DNA of 64,000 nt, from assembly GCA_001873365.1 (NCBI GenBank), contig MNYZ01000016.1, forward strand, positions 1-64,000, in the 5' to 3' direction. The stretch is from Oscillatoriales cyanobacterium CG2_30_40_61 (lineage in GTDB: Bacteria > Cyanobacteriota > Cyanobacteriia > Cyanobacteriales > Microcoleaceae). Shown piece after piece: positions 9,801 to 18,870 of the stretch (the first letter of the stretch is position 1; every line of letters starts with the position of its first letter). The translations under genes and the position numbers were made by a program. Below the pieces are notes generated by a model, which did no database searches, was not told where the DNA came from, and worked only from the letters and a program-made list of their open reading frames with translations.

Positions 9801-12800
9801 ACCGTTAATAAATTTTGGACTAAGGGGGATTGTAAATCAAAATTATCAGCCCGAACATTTAGGTTTAAATTAGATAATTGGGGGATACCATTACCTTGAA
9901 ATTCTACCCCAATTAAGCCATCGGTTGAAAATCCTTGAGTTTCGGCTTTTTTAATATTAATTTCCCGACCATTCCAACTAGCAATGGCTTCAAAAGGTTG
10001 TTTAATAATCGGTAATTCTGTGAGTCGTAATTGACCTAATGCTTGTATGGTCTTAGGATTAAAGGAGGCAATATTTCCTTCTCCTATAATTTCAGTGTTT
10101 AATAATCCTCGTAATAAGGGCATATTTTCTACTTGCTGTAATAGTCCATTTTGACGCAGATTAGCAGGGATTTGAGATTCGACTAATTGAGAGAAACGAC
10201 CTAAAGCAATTTGATCTCCCTTAACTGCTGCTTTCCATTGTCCTTGTCGAGTTTCTCCGGTTGCTAAAACCACACCTCCATCTCGACCTAAATTGACTTT
10301 TCCATCGAGGTTAGCGATTAAATTATTAGGGGAAAAATCAGTTAAATTTCCCCTAAATTTTGCTAACCCTTGTAGGAATCCTCCTGAGAAGTTTAAGGCG
10401 TTAATTTCAGCAACTAAACTCGGTTGTAAATTGGCTAAGGGTAATCCTAAATTAATCAGGGGTTGTAGAGGAATTTGATCGGTGATTACTTGACCTGTTA
10501 ATTGATTATTGGCTAACTGTCCTTCGGCGTTAATAATTCCGCCAAAATTTCCTAAATTAACCTGTGCTAATCCCGTAGCAATCAGAGTATTAAGATTAAA
10601 ATTAGTTAAATTTCCGTTAATATTTCCTTCTCCGGTTAAACGACTATTACGAAAGTCTAAGGTTTGAATTCGATTCTGAAGGTTTGCAGGTAAATTAGCC
10701 AGGGTTAAGCCTAAATTAATCCAAGGATTTAACTGAATTTCCTGGGCGTTAAGTTGTCCTTGAAATTGTCCTTGATTTAGTTGACTATTGGCGGTAATAA
10801 TTCCCCCTAATTTACCTAAATTAATAACTGTTTTAGCGTTTCCAGTAAAGTTATTAGGGCTAAAATTATCGATTTTACCGGATAGAAATCCATCAATTTG
10901 TAAACTTCCTTGACTGATATCTAAACTCTGAATTTGAGAGGTGAGAGCATCGCTTAAGTTGGCAAAGGGTAATCCAATATTAATTAATCGAGGTAGGGCT
11001 AAATTATCGCTAGAAAAATCCGTTTGTAGGAGTCCGTTTTGGAGTTTGGCGATCGCCTTAATTGTGCTATTCTGAAAATTAAGTTGAATTTGACTATCTG
11101 CTTTTAAACTATTGAGGGAAAAATCTGGCAAATTTGCTGATAACTTGGCGACTAAATTTAACTGACCATCGGTTAAATCAATAGATTGAATTTGTTGTTT
11201 AGTCTGATCAGGAATTACAGCAAATAATAGACCTAAATCGACTAAGGGAGTCAGGGAAAGTTGATTAGCTATTATCTCAGCATTCCAAATCTGATTATTA
11301 GTTGGTTGAGCAATAATATTAAGATTTCCCTCAGCAATTTTAATCTGTGCTTTTGCTGTATTTCCTGAAAGTTGAGCTTCCCCTGAAATTGGATAAATAG
11401 CTGAAGGTAGGGAGAATTGAGTATCAGCTTTTAAGTTTTCTAAATCCCCAGAAATTTGACCATTTGCGGATAGGTTTCCAATCTTAAAACCTGGTGTAAA
11501 TTCATAGGATTTAGCGATCGCATCCACCGGAATATCATTAACATTAAAATCTAATTTAACAATCGGATTTAGTTCGGTTTTTGCTTGTGAAATCTGAGAA
11601 TTTGGGGGTAATTTCGCAAGTATTTTTGGATCAATCTTTGTCTGGGGTTTAGTCGGGGGTGCTAATAAACCCGTCAATCCTGCTAATTTAATTTCTCCTT
11701 TTCCGGTTACTAACCCTCCAAGAGAAGGTTGAATTAATAGATTTTGAATCTCAATAATTGGATCGGCTAAAATCTTGAAATTTGGGTCAAATTTAGTTAA
11801 AATATTAAAATTAGTTTGAATATTATCGAAATAAACGCGATCTAATAAAGTTTGTTTAGTGGTGGCGATAGTCCCCGAAAGTTTAGGACTGTTTAAATTT
11901 CCTTTTAGGTTAAGATTAGCTTTCAATTCTCCCGTAATAGGAAAGGGTAGAGTTAAAGGTTTTCCCTGAATTGTTTCTACGGTTTTTAACAGGGTTGAAA
12001 CTTGCACAGGTTGTAAATTAGCTGCTAAATTAACTTGAGTTTTAGCTAAGTCTAAATCAGAATTAGTTAAAACCGATCCGGTTAATCCTAGTGCTAAATC
12101 TCCCATAGTAGTATTCAACTGATCAATGATCAATTGAGTTCCTGAAAAGCGCAATTTAGCCTGACTCAGATTAACTGGTTGAGGCAGACTATCAACCGCA
12201 ACTTTAACTTGTTCTAAATTCAGTGTTCCTTTAATATCTAAGGGTTGATAATTATTTAATTTAACGTTTAAATTTGTATTGAGTCTTCCCTGTTTAATTG
12301 AAATCCCCGGAGTTTCTACAAACCAAGCTAAATGACTTAAATCCAAACTATTAGCTTGAATTTGAGCATTAACTTTTCCTGTTTCTAATAAAGCATCGGC
12401 TTTGATCGCAAAAGTACCTGTTTCGGCAAATTTTCCCTTTAAATCCGCTTGAATTTGCTGCTGATCTTCGGTTAAATTAGCTTTGATTTGATCCACCGCA
12501 ATAACAATCGGCTTTGCTTTGGCTTTTAAAAGCGCGTAGGGCATTAAATTAATTTGAGCATTTTCAATTCCAATGGTTCTAAAAACCAATGTAACTGCGG
12601 GATTTGGATCTAATTTAAGTTTAGTATCAATCCAGTTTTCCGATGAATTTTGTTCAATATAAATATTAGGATTAACTAGGGTAATATCCAGTTGAACTTT
12701 TGGTTTAAATAAGGATAAAAGAGAGAAATTAACTTCAACGGCTACCACTTCCGCCCTATCTGTATCGGTGACTGTAGCGGGAATGGATGAGTGACCAAAA

Positions 12801-13036
12801 CGAATACTATTTAGGGTAATTCGTTCAACCGGGCCCACATCAGCAGGCCGTTGTAGAATCCCTTCTAAAACATTACTAATGATGGGGGCTAATCGATATC
12901 TAATTAGCCAACTAGCGGTTGTTCCTAGGGTTAACAGCGTGACTCCGCATCCCACGCCACCCCAAAACAAAATCCGCCTTAACCGTCGTCGTGGACGTAC
13001 AATCGATTCAGAATTGGGATTCGGTGAATTAGGCAT
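6854..13036 (-). CDS. tamB: TamB-like translocation and assembly module protein (DUF490)
   Basis: 2060 residues. An Arg-rich N-terminus (RPRRRLRRIL) precedes one membrane anchor at about residues 23-47. A very long chain of AsmA/TamB-like beta repeats follows, and a C-terminal DUF490/TamB domain (roughly the last 350 residues) ends INYRLNDNILLRG...EIRFEYETRF. TamB proteins span the periplasm and carry lipid or outer-membrane proteins between the two membranes; the very large size is usual for cyanobacteria. Between about residues 590 and 900 a unit of the form INLGLPLANL...IQSLDxSxGxL recurs at least four times. The gene stands alone on the minus strand, and its stop codon abuts a simple repeat. 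Confidence 0.88.
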   Translation of the reverse strand: MPNSPNPNSESIVRPRRRLRRILFWGGVGCGVTLLTLGTTASWLIRYRLAPIISNVLEGILQRPADVGPVERITLNSIRFGHSSIPATVTDTDRAEVVAVEVNFSLLSLFKPKVQLDITLVNPNIYIEQNSSENWIDTKLKLDPNPAVTLVFRTIGIENAQINLMPYALLKAKAKPIVIAVDQIKANLTEDQQQIQADLKGKFAETGTFAIKADALLETGKVNAQIQANSLDLSHLAWFVETPGISIKQGRLNTNLNVKLNNYQPLDIKGTLNLEQVKVAVDSLPQPVNLSQAKLRFSGTQLIIDQLNTTMGDLALGLTGSVLTNSDLDLAKTQVNLAANLQPVQVSTLLKTVETIQGKPLTLPFPITGELKANLNLKGNLNSPKLSGTIATTKQTLLDRVYFDNIQTNFNILTKFDPNFKILADPIIEIQNLLIQPSLGGLVTGKGEIKLAGLTGLLAPPTKPQTKIDPKILAKLPPNSQISQAKTELNPIVKLDFNVNDIPVDAIAKSYEFTPGFKIGNLSANGQISGDLENLKADTQFSLPSAIYPISGEAQLSGNTAKAQIKIAEGNLNIIAQPTNNQIWNAEIIANQLSLTPLVDLGLLFAVIPDQTKQQIQSIDLTDGQLNLVAKLSANLPDFSLNSLKADSQIQLNFQNSTIKAIAKLQNGLLQTDFSSDNLALPRLINIGLPFANLSDALTSQIQSLDISQGSLQIDGFLSGKIDNFSPNNFTGNAKTVINLGKLGGIITANSQLNQGQFQGQLNAQEIQLNPWINLGLTLANLPANLQNRIQTLDFRNSRLTGEGNINGNLTNFNLNTLIATGLAQVNLGNFGGIINAEGQLANNQLTGQVITDQIPLQPLINLGLPLANLQPSLVAEINALNFSGGFLQGLAKFRGNLTDFSPNNLIANLDGKVNLGRDGGVVLATGETRQGQWKAAVKGDQIALGRFSQLVESQIPANLRQNGLLQQVENMPLLRGLLNTEIIGEGNIASFNPKTIQALGQLRLTELPIIKQPFEAIASWNGREINIKKAETQGFSTDGLIGVEFQGNGIPQLSNLNLNVRADNFDLQSPLVQNLLTVLPLEITTGESALVAGIVDFNGKLTGTPSALNLNGNLRLNNFAVRDVTFESILAGTVNIIPNQKVNIALAGQRDKIELALDDQYLPTSFLVQRNDSLLVGKSQGNNLEINLDDFPLQTLSLSPLAELEIGLLKGIASGQLTVSNLASFDINKIGVIGNIAIQKPILGYIETDLFLGNFSYQNGIAKLTDAELSKGMTEILINGQANISDILASISTPQTQNLSTVSNQFEGTIKIPQGSLQDVLTALKIFNLADFGRGLTSPNYGIAADVKPVPVGLPPTATLFEQLQHLEEIRRILQQSLAEIADQPLPPLQDLEGKFTGEIGFQGSIQGGINATATIKGQDWNYGKYTADQFLLEANFADNLVRVEPIQLRAGSALYDFRGQLNLANQQTSGQFRGKNIRLEEIEKIVDLPNVDLTGQLNVRASIAGTLENPQSSGELTLLEATVNDEPIQEAQSSFSYNNARLRFGGNLLVTETDPIAFRGTLPFQLPFAKVYPESDVVDVRVDIKDQGLAVINLLNPELNWQEGKGLVQLRISGSLQQPETGGIKLDLKPEGLFKIQDAVLIARSLEQSIVGLSGTAVFIGDRIQVKDIEGDLQGDKGTGHIRLNGVLPVSYLLDENDPDRSNPLQLDLEQLTLNLPELYQGNADGAIIIKGTVLKPKLGGEVILSQGKVTLPSEQTATLPTDTISTTQPPIDVSLNGLKLTLGDNIQVMTPPILNAPLINFNAQGTIELNGSLASLDNIRPEGNIDLTGGQVNLYTSQLRLDRGYPQRAIFVPSQGLDPILDVRLITRVPETLRFVSPPSGFPAEQTEALSPSRFGTVRTIRITAIVRGPASEINDIIKLQSSPSRSQNELVALLGGSVIQGIQDDSTLVLANIASTGLFGKLQQNVINATGLTEFRIYPSRVAERGSKGTASALGVGIEVGLDVTDNAYVSLSRVLAADQPFQFNINYRLNDNILLRGVTNFRNESEIRFEYETRF

Positions 13037-13346
13037 CTCAAATCTGGCTCTGAGTGAATCAACAGGACATTATAGAAGCAATTAGAACTTTAGCATTTTA
13101 GTGGAGATATTGATATTGTACAAAAGCCGGATAACAAAATTAAGTCCCTTTTCAAAAATTATGGCATTTTTAATCATTATACAATTTAAAAGTAATATAT
13201 ACTGACAATATCAAACCCCCCAAAGAAAATAACCAGATTGCCAAAAGCCAATTATTAACAAATGTTAAACACAAAAATATAAAAACTTTCTGAAGATTTA
13301 CGGTTATATTAAAAATACCAACCCAAATAACCGGAGTGAGATAGCC
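13037..13346. other. Divergent intergenic region
   Basis: 310 bp, AT-rich, between the divergent TamB-like and pentapeptide-repeat genes. It must carry both promoters, but no clear -35/-10 pair stands out and no strong hairpin was seen. A 60-codon minus-strand frame here is hydrophobic, probably because of base composition, and overlaps the start of the pentapeptide gene. Confidence 0.6.
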
Positions 13347-14255
13347 ATGCAAGTCAGTCGCCTACTCAGAGAATACGAAGGAGGGGAAAAATATTTTACG
13401 GAGGTAGACCTCGAAGGTGCAGACCTATCGGGGGTAATTTTGATTGGGGTTAACCTTTCCAGAGCTAATTTAACCGGAGCAAACTTGAGCCGAGCTTTCC
13501 TAAGTCGGGTTAAATTAAATGGAGCCTGTTTGCATCGAGCGAATTTGAGTTATGCCAAAATGAATGAGGCAAAATTAGGCGATGCTAACCTAACTAAAGC
13601 CAATTTGACGGGGACTTTTTTAGTTAAAGCCAAACTTCCTAATGCTAATTTAAGCGGTGCAACTTTAGCCGGAGCTAATTTAAGAAGTGCCAGCTTACCC
13701 CATGCTAATTTATGCTCGGCTAACTTACAATTCTCGAATTTAAGAGAAACAAATTTAACCGGAGTTAACTTAAAATGGGCGAATTTAGTTTCGGCAAAAC
13801 TCAGTGGTGCTAATTTATTGGGGGCGGAATTAACGGGAGTTAATTTACAAAAAGCCTACTTAAATGGAATTAAATTAAGTCGAGTTAATCTGGATGGGGT
13901 GAATCTTCATGAAGCTAGAATGAATGGGGCTGATTTAGAGGAAGCCACCCTAATTAATGCTAATCTAAGTCAAGCACAAATGCGGGGTATCCGGTTAACA
14001 AAAGCCGATTTAACCGGAGCTAATTTAGAACAGGCGAGTCTAATGTGGGCAAATTTAAACTGGGCAAAATTATCACAGGCGGACTTGAGAGATGCGGATT
14101 TAAGAGATGCTTCATTATTGGGAGCAAGCATTGAAAATACTCAATTCCAAGGGGCACAATTACCGCAATCTTTAAAACTTTATCTGGATTTAGCAACAAC
14201 CTGCTCTAATTTATATCAAGGTCATACTCAAAACTGTGCAGTTGAGTTAAGATAA
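13347..14255 (+). CDS. Pentapeptide-repeat protein
   Basis: 302 residues, almost entirely A(N/D)Lxx repeats from about residue 24 to 270 (for example GANLSRAFLSRVKLNGACLH). Such repeats fold into a right-handed quadrilateral beta-helix. Cyanobacteria hold many copies, mostly of unknown function. There is no signal peptide or membrane segment, so it is probably cytoplasmic. The C-terminal 40 residues leave the repeat and contain two Cys. It is followed after 27 bp by cutA on the same strand and may be cotranscribed with it. Confidence 0.9.
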   Translation: MQVSRLLREYEGGEKYFTEVDLEGADLSGVILIGVNLSRANLTGANLSRAFLSRVKLNGACLHRANLSYAKMNEAKLGDANLTKANLTGTFLVKAKLPNANLSGATLAGANLRSASLPHANLCSANLQFSNLRETNLTGVNLKWANLVSAKLSGANLLGAELTGVNLQKAYLNGIKLSRVNLDGVNLHEARMNGADLEEATLINANLSQAQMRGIRLTKADLTGANLEQASLMWANLNWAKLSQADLRDADLRDASLLGASIENTQFQGAQLPQSLKLYLDLATTCSNLYQGHTQNCAVELR

Positions 14256-14282
14256 TTAAAATTAAGATTTAACAGCACATCA

Positions 14283-14606
14283 ATGGTAACAGATTATATT
14301 GTAGTTTTGGTTACGGCAAGTTCTCGTTCAGAAGCAGAAACAATTGCTCAAGTGTTAGTGGAAGAAAAACTAGCCGCCTGCGTGAGTTTAATGCCAATTC
14401 ATTCTATTTATACCTGGGAATCAAAATTATGCCGGGAGGATGAATGGCAATTAATCATTAAAACCGATCTGAGACAGTTTGAAGATTTAGAAATAAGAAT
14501 TAAACAACTGCACTCCTATAAAGTACCCGAAATTATTGCTTTACCGATTATCAAAGGTTCGGTAAGTTATTTAAGCTGGATTTCTGAAAAAACTTCAACT
14601 CTTTAA
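14283..14606 (+). CDS. cutA: Divalent cation tolerance protein CutA
   Basis: 107 residues covering the whole CutA fold. Seen are VLVTASSRSEAETIA near the start, the EEKLAACVSLMP segment at about 33-44, the YTWESKLCREDEWQLIIKT motif, and a C-terminal YKVPEIIALPI signature followed by a conserved aromatic at the YLSW position. CutA forms a trimer related to PII proteins and is linked to metal tolerance, although its exact role is debated. It follows the pentapeptide-repeat gene closely. Confidence 0.93.
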   Translation: MVTDYIVVLVTASSRSEAETIAQVLVEEKLAACVSLMPIHSIYTWESKLCREDEWQLIIKTDLRQFEDLEIRIKQLHSYKVPEIIALPIIKGSVSYLSWISEKTSTL

Positions 14607-14695
14607 AAACTTTGTTTTCTCTTGATCATTTTATTCGCTTTTGTGATGTACAATGTCTCATAGAAAAATAATCAATCTTAAAAGATTGTAGAACA

Positions 14696-15052
14696 ATGGC
14701 TAATAATTTTGTCAGTCGAATTGTTGTTTCTACTTGTCTATCTTTGCCCCTAATTGGTTTAACGGCTTTGAGTTCTTTAGCTGATGTGATTACCATTTCA
14801 GTGATTAATAATAGTGGTAAATTGATGACGGGTGTGTATATCTCAGCCCCAGATCAAGAGGAATGAGGTGATAATTCGATCTCAGAAGCAATTGCTGATC
14901 GTGATAAACTGGATTTTCAGTGGGATCAAGCCGACTATGGCGGTTCAGATGCGGGTTGTATCTTTGATGTTCGTGCTGAATATGAAGATGGAACATCTAC
15001 GGATTTAAGTTCTGTTAATCTGTGTAACGAAGCATCCTTGAATTTTAGATAA
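14696..15052 (+). pseudogene. Secreted-protein gene with one in-frame TGA stop
   Basis: From the ATG at 14696 the frame gives MANNFVSRIVVSTCLSLPLI and a signal peptide ending near SLA-D, then ITISVINNSGKLMTGVYISA. A TGA at 14864-14866 (codon 57) follows. The frame then stays open and coding-like (DNSISEAIADRDKLDFQWDQ, later two Cys) to TAA at 15052, 119 codons in all. TGA is one base from the Trp codon TGG, and the context EE[W]GDN would be natural. I read this as a recent nonsense mutation in a small exported protein of unknown function. A sequencing error is the main alternative. Confidence 0.65.
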
Positions 15053-15110
15053 ATTAATCGGTATTTGGCTAGAAAATCAAGTATTTCAAACCATACCCTA
15101 GATATTTCTT

Positions 15111-15145
15111 TGTAGGTTTGGTTAATTTGAAAAACCCAACCTACA
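15111..15145. repeat. Inverted repeat between convergent genes
   Basis: TGTAGGTTTGGTT pairs with AACCCAACCTACA across a 9-nt loop, with one mismatch-like bulge. It lies between the broken secreted-protein gene and the convergent lipoprotein gene. It could act as a bidirectional terminator stem and resembles a dispersed cyanobacterial palindrome. Confidence 0.6.
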
Positions 15146-15181
15146 AGATTATTATTATCTGAACTTCTGATCAAATTATGA

Positions 15182-16354
15182 TTAGGGTTTTGGCTTTTTG
15201 GTTGCTAACATCATATTAGATTGATTCACCCCAAACTTATAACCCACCCCAAAATTAAGCGGTTTCACAGCATTGCTTTGATAAACTTTCCTTAAATCCG
15301 GTTGATACCGAACACTAAATAAAGAAATTGGGGTGGTATAGGTTCCAAAAAAGTTTAAATTCCATTGTTTTTCTGCAAAAAAGTTAAGGGGAATCCCCGA
15401 ATCATCCTGTAAAATCGCTTGACTTTGAGCCAGAATTAACTCTCGAATTTCGGCAAAAGCGGGTCTGTGCATTAAATAGGATGCCGCTTTAAGATAGGTA
15501 ACGGGTTGCTCAATTTGTTTGATAAATTTGCTGAATTGGGGTGTTTTTTTCAAGCCGTCATCGGAAATATCGGCGGAAAAATAATATAAAGTTCGGGGTT
15601 CTTTTTCCCCAGGCGGAACAAAATCAATTTTCACCCCAGGAATCATGCCTTTTTCAAATTTTTGAACTTTAGCATCTTGATCTAATCCAATATATTCTAA
15701 CTCTAAAATTCTATTATTTGTCCTCGCCATAAATAATAAAATTAAAGGTAAAACTCCTTGATTAGATAAATCAGACTTCATTTCTTTGGTTTGAAAAAAG
15801 CTAAACTGAAGCAAAGAATAAAGGGAGTTTTTCACATCTCCCAATTTTTGATGACGCTGACTTTCTGATAATTCCTTGAAATTGGGCATTGTTCCCACGG
15901 GTTCTAAAGCGACCAACAAATATTCTTGAGCCGTTGGAAAAAATAAATTAGCATATAAGAAATCCGGCCCACTAAAGGGATAAAAAATTCGAGGATTGGA
16001 TTGATTAATCCTATCTAGTTCCTGTTTAGACCATTGGCTAACTTTTGCAAGTTGTTCTTTTTCTAGTTTTGACCAAGCTGGCTCAATAAAACCATGATAA
16101 TTAACCCAAAATTTAGATTGAGTTAGGGGATAAAATTGACTTTTAGGATCAACTTTCATTCCCGCAATTAATTTAGCGGTATCCGTTAAATAATCCGCTT
16201 GTTTTTGATCATATAGGGTTAAGGGATCAAGGGGAGGAGGAGCCATTTCTAAGGATTGTTCGGTCTTTTGTTGAGGTTCAGTTTTAACACAGGACTGCAA
16301 ACAAACAATACTTAAAAGGATGAGTAATAGGGCTGAGAATTTCATAAATTGCAC
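15182..16354 (-). CDS. Lipoprotein of unknown function
   Basis: 390 residues. The N-terminus MQFMKFSALLLILLSIVCLQ followed by SC has a lipobox LQSC with Cys22 as the likely lipidated residue. The mature protein has no domain that I recognise. It is rich in aromatic and basic residues, with motifs such as SKFWVNYHGFIEPAWSKLE and RIFYPFSGPDFLYANLFFP. The 'FYPFSGPD' segment recalls uncharacterised bacterial proteins in which it is conserved, but I cannot name the family. It is probably anchored facing the periplasm. It lies downstream of murD on the same strand, 129 bp away. Confidence 0.75.
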   Translation of the reverse strand: MQFMKFSALLLILLSIVCLQSCVKTEPQQKTEQSLEMAPPPLDPLTLYDQKQADYLTDTAKLIAGMKVDPKSQFYPLTQSKFWVNYHGFIEPAWSKLEKEQLAKVSQWSKQELDRINQSNPRIFYPFSGPDFLYANLFFPTAQEYLLVALEPVGTMPNFKELSESQRHQKLGDVKNSLYSLLQFSFFQTKEMKSDLSNQGVLPLILLFMARTNNRILELEYIGLDQDAKVQKFEKGMIPGVKIDFVPPGEKEPRTLYYFSADISDDGLKKTPQFSKFIKQIEQPVTYLKAASYLMHRPAFAEIRELILAQSQAILQDDSGIPLNFFAEKQWNLNFFGTYTTPISLFSVRYQPDLRKVYQSNAVKPLNFGVGYKFGVNQSNMMLATKKPKP

Positions 16355-16483
16355 TCATTTATTCTAACAAATACGGATATTTAAACAACCACAAAGGCAC
16401 AAGGACACTAAGAAGATTATTAATAGATATTGGCTGGTAATGGCGGTTTATCTATTAATTTTTAATCTTCTCTAAGGGATAAT

Positions 16484-17857
16484 CTAAACCTGTCCTGATT
16501 GTAATTCTAAACATAACTGGCGGAAATGCTCACCCCGATGTTCAAAACTTTGATATTGATCAAAACTGGCACAGGCGGGAGACAATAATACTACTTTCGC
16601 GCCTAATTTTGGAGCAATTTCAGAGGATCTAATAATCGCTTTTTCCATGGTTTCCACGATTTCAAAGTTAGAGTAATTTTCTTCTTTTAACCTTTTGGCA
16701 AAGGCTGGGGCTGCATTTCCAATTAATAATACTGAAACGGCTTTTGATTTAATTTGATTGATCCAAGCCCGATCTTCTCCTTGTTTTGCTTCTCCTCCGG
16801 CTATTAAAATCACGGGAGCATTAACGGCTGATAATCCCACTTCGGCTGCGTCATAATTGGTGGCTTTACTATCATTAATCCAGTCAATTCCTTGCCAATT
16901 TAGAATATGTTCTAAACGATGGGCAACTCCTGGAAAATCAGAAACCGCCTGACTAATTGCTGGAGTTTCTATTCCGGCTAATCGCGCGGCGGCAACTGAC
17001 ATGAGGAGATTTTGTTGATTATGACTTCCGACCATTTTTAAGGCATCCGCTTGAACTATTTTATCTCCATTTTGCCTGACCCAATTATTATCAATATAAA
17101 ATCCTAATTCGGGATTGGAAACTAATTTTTCTCGCCCTAAAACACTTGTCCAATAGGCGGAAAGCCAGCGTTGATTCGCGGTTTCTCTTAAATAGGGATC
17201 ATCCCCATTAATGATTTGTATTTGGGATTGATAGAGTAATTTGGCTTTAATATCATAATAACGTTCTAAGGTGTAATGACGACTCAAATGATCGGGGGTG
17301 AAGGTCGTCCAAATGGCAATTTTAGGGGCTAAGGTTGAGGAGGATTCGATTTGATAACTACTGACTTCTGCAATTACCCAATCTAGGGGTTTTTCAGTTC
17401 CTTGATATTCTTGTAAGGCTAATTCACAGGCCGCATAACCAATATTTCCACAGGCGGGAGCGTTTAAACCTGCGGCTTGAAAAATTGCGGTAGTGAGGGC
17501 GGTGGTTGTAGTTTTGCCGTTGGTTCCCGTAATACAAACCCAGGCCAAATGTCGCAGATTTCGCCAGGCTAATTCTAGTTCTCCGATGGTTTCTATGCCT
17601 AAATTTCGGGCGACTTTTAACCCCGGACTATCCCAAGGAACTCCAGGACTGACAACAATTAAATCCAGGGAAATATCGGGTTGAAAAGTATGTCCTAATT
17701 CAACTTGAATTCCTTCGGTTTCTAATTGTTGTTTTTGGGTTTCTAGGGTTGGGGAGGAATTGCGATCGCTTAAAATCACATCCCATCCTTGCAATTTCAA
17801 CAACCGGGCGGCAGCATTTCCCGACCTTCCTAAACCAATAATATGAACTTTCAGCAT
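16484..17857 (-). CDS. murD: UDP-N-acetylmuramoylalanine--D-glutamate ligase
   Basis: 457 residues from the ATG at 17857 ([13 protein letters not shown]); a TTG two codons earlier is possible but less likely. MurD adds D-glutamate to UDP-MurNAc-L-Ala in the cytoplasmic phase of peptidoglycan synthesis. Seen are the N-terminal Rossmann motif GLGRSG, the ATP-binding [11 protein letters not shown] at about 109-119, the central [11 protein letters not shown] and FTPDHLSRH motifs, and the C-terminal ligase-domain motifs NDSKATN and [13 protein letters not shown]. Order and length are standard. No other mur genes are nearby, as is usual in cyanobacteria. Confidence 0.96.
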   Translation of the reverse strand: MLKVHIIGLGRSGNAAARLLKLQGWDVILSDRNSSPTLETQKQQLETEGIQVELGHTFQPDISLDLIVVSPGVPWDSPGLKVARNLGIETIGELELAWRNLRHLAWVCITGTNGKTTTTALTTAIFQAAGLNAPACGNIGYAACELALQEYQGTEKPLDWVIAEVSSYQIESSSTLAPKIAIWTTFTPDHLSRHYTLERYYDIKAKLLYQSQIQIINGDDPYLRETANQRWLSAYWTSVLGREKLVSNPELGFYIDNNWVRQNGDKIVQADALKMVGSHNQQNLLMSVAAARLAGIETPAISQAVSDFPGVAHRLEHILNWQGIDWINDSKATNYDAAEVGLSAVNAPVILIAGGEAKQGEDRAWINQIKSKAVSVLLIGNAAPAFAKRLKEENYSNFEIVETMEKAIIRSSEIAPKLGAKVVLLSPACASFDQYQSFEHRGEHFRQLCLELQSGQV

Positions 17858-17906
17858 AGACAATTTAAAAATTCCCCGTAGATTGTTTTTGATTCTACTC
17901 GGATAT

Positions 17907-18095
17907 GTTTCCGTCCCGCAACCGGGATTATTGTAATTGAAAGATTAATGTAGTAGGCTCTTTAGGGCCTCCATATTTTATTGTTTCCGTCCCACCAGCA
18001 GGATTATTGTAATTGAAAGATTAATGTAGTAGGCTCTTTAGGGCCTCCATATTTTATTGTTTCCGTCCCACCAGCAGGATTATTGTAATTGAAAG
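17907..18095. CRISPR. CRISPR-like mini-array: three 37-bp repeats, two identical 39-bp spacers
   Basis: Repeats lie at 17907-17943, 17983-18019 and 18059-18095. All begin GTTTCCGTCCC and end ATTATTGTAATTGAAAG, like cyanobacterial CRISPR repeats ending in ATTGAAAG/C. Repeats 2 and 3 are identical; repeat 1 differs only in the centre (GCAACCGG against ACCAGCAG) and keeps the better CCCG/CGGG stem. The spacers at 17944-17982 and 18020-18058 are identical, so one 76-bp unit has duplicated. No cas genes are in the window. It may be an orphan or degenerate array, or a tandem repeat resembling one. Confidence 0.6.
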
Positions 18096-18169
18096 TTCAC
18101 GAAAACCACAGGATTTATACTAAGTCCTCTTACGGCAAGTCACAAGTAAAAGTTTCAATTCTTTATAAT

Positions 18170-18832
18170 TTAGAGCTGATTACCATAAACCCGATTAATT
18201 GTTTTACCAAGATCAATCATAGTTTCCTGAACTCCTTTTTCCTTTCTTTCACTATAGCGATCGCTTAAATAATCAGCCTGTCCTCTTAATAACAATGTAA
18301 ATTTATAAAGTTCCTCCATCACATCAACCACGCGATCGCGATAGGGAGAATCCTTCATCACCCCATCCTCATCGAACTCCTGATAAGCTTTAGCCACCGA
18401 AGACTGATTAGGAATGGTAAACATCCGCATCCAGCGCCCCAAAATTCGCAGGGTATTCACCGCATTAAAAGACTGGGAACCCCCACAGACCTGCATCACC
18501 GCCAAAGTTCGGCCCTGGGTGGGTCGGATCGCCCCCATGGTCAGAGGAATCCAATCAATTTGATTTTTCATAATCCCACTAATTTGGCCATGGAGTTCGG
18601 GACTCGACCAGACTTGGCCCTCAGACCACAAACTCAATTCCCGTAACTCCTGAACTTTGGGGTGAGTATCCGGTACGCTTCCATAAATTGGTAATTCTCG
18701 GGGGTCAAAAAACCGCACTTCTGCACCAAAATCCTGAATAATTAAAGCCGCTTCTTCCGCTAATAAACGACTATAAGAACGTCCTCTTAAGGAACCGTAT
18801 AAAAATAAAATTCGGGGTGGATGATTAGACAT
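18170..18832 (-). CDS. arsH: ArsH, NADPH-dependent FMN reductase of arsenic resistance
   Basis: 220 residues. The flavodoxin-like FMN site [18 protein letters not shown] lies at about 11-28, followed by the ArsH-typical [35 protein letters not shown] and the [17 protein letters not shown] segment. ArsH oxidises trivalent organoarsenicals and acts as a quinone or azo reductase in cyanobacteria. It is the last gene of the minus-strand arsenic cluster, 142 bp after arsC. A small palindromic element sits in that gap, which may weaken cotranscription. Confidence 0.94.
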   Translation of the reverse strand: MSNHPPRILFLYGSLRGRSYSRLLAEEAALIIQDFGAEVRFFDPRELPIYGSVPDTHPKVQELRELSLWSEGQVWSSPELHGQISGIMKNQIDWIPLTMGAIRPTQGRTLAVMQVCGGSQSFNAVNTLRILGRWMRMFTIPNQSSVAKAYQEFDEDGVMKDSPYRDRVVDVMEELYKFTLLLRGQADYLSDRYSERKEKGVQETMIDLGKTINRVYGNQL

Positions 18833-18870
18833 ATATTAAGTAATAGGTAATGGGTAATGGGTAATATAAT

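Noticed and set aside
13170-13352. 60-codon hydrophobic minus-strand frame
   Set aside because: It overlaps the pentapeptide-repeat start in divergent direction, has no ribosome site, and its hydrophobicity fits AT-rich DNA read in this frame.
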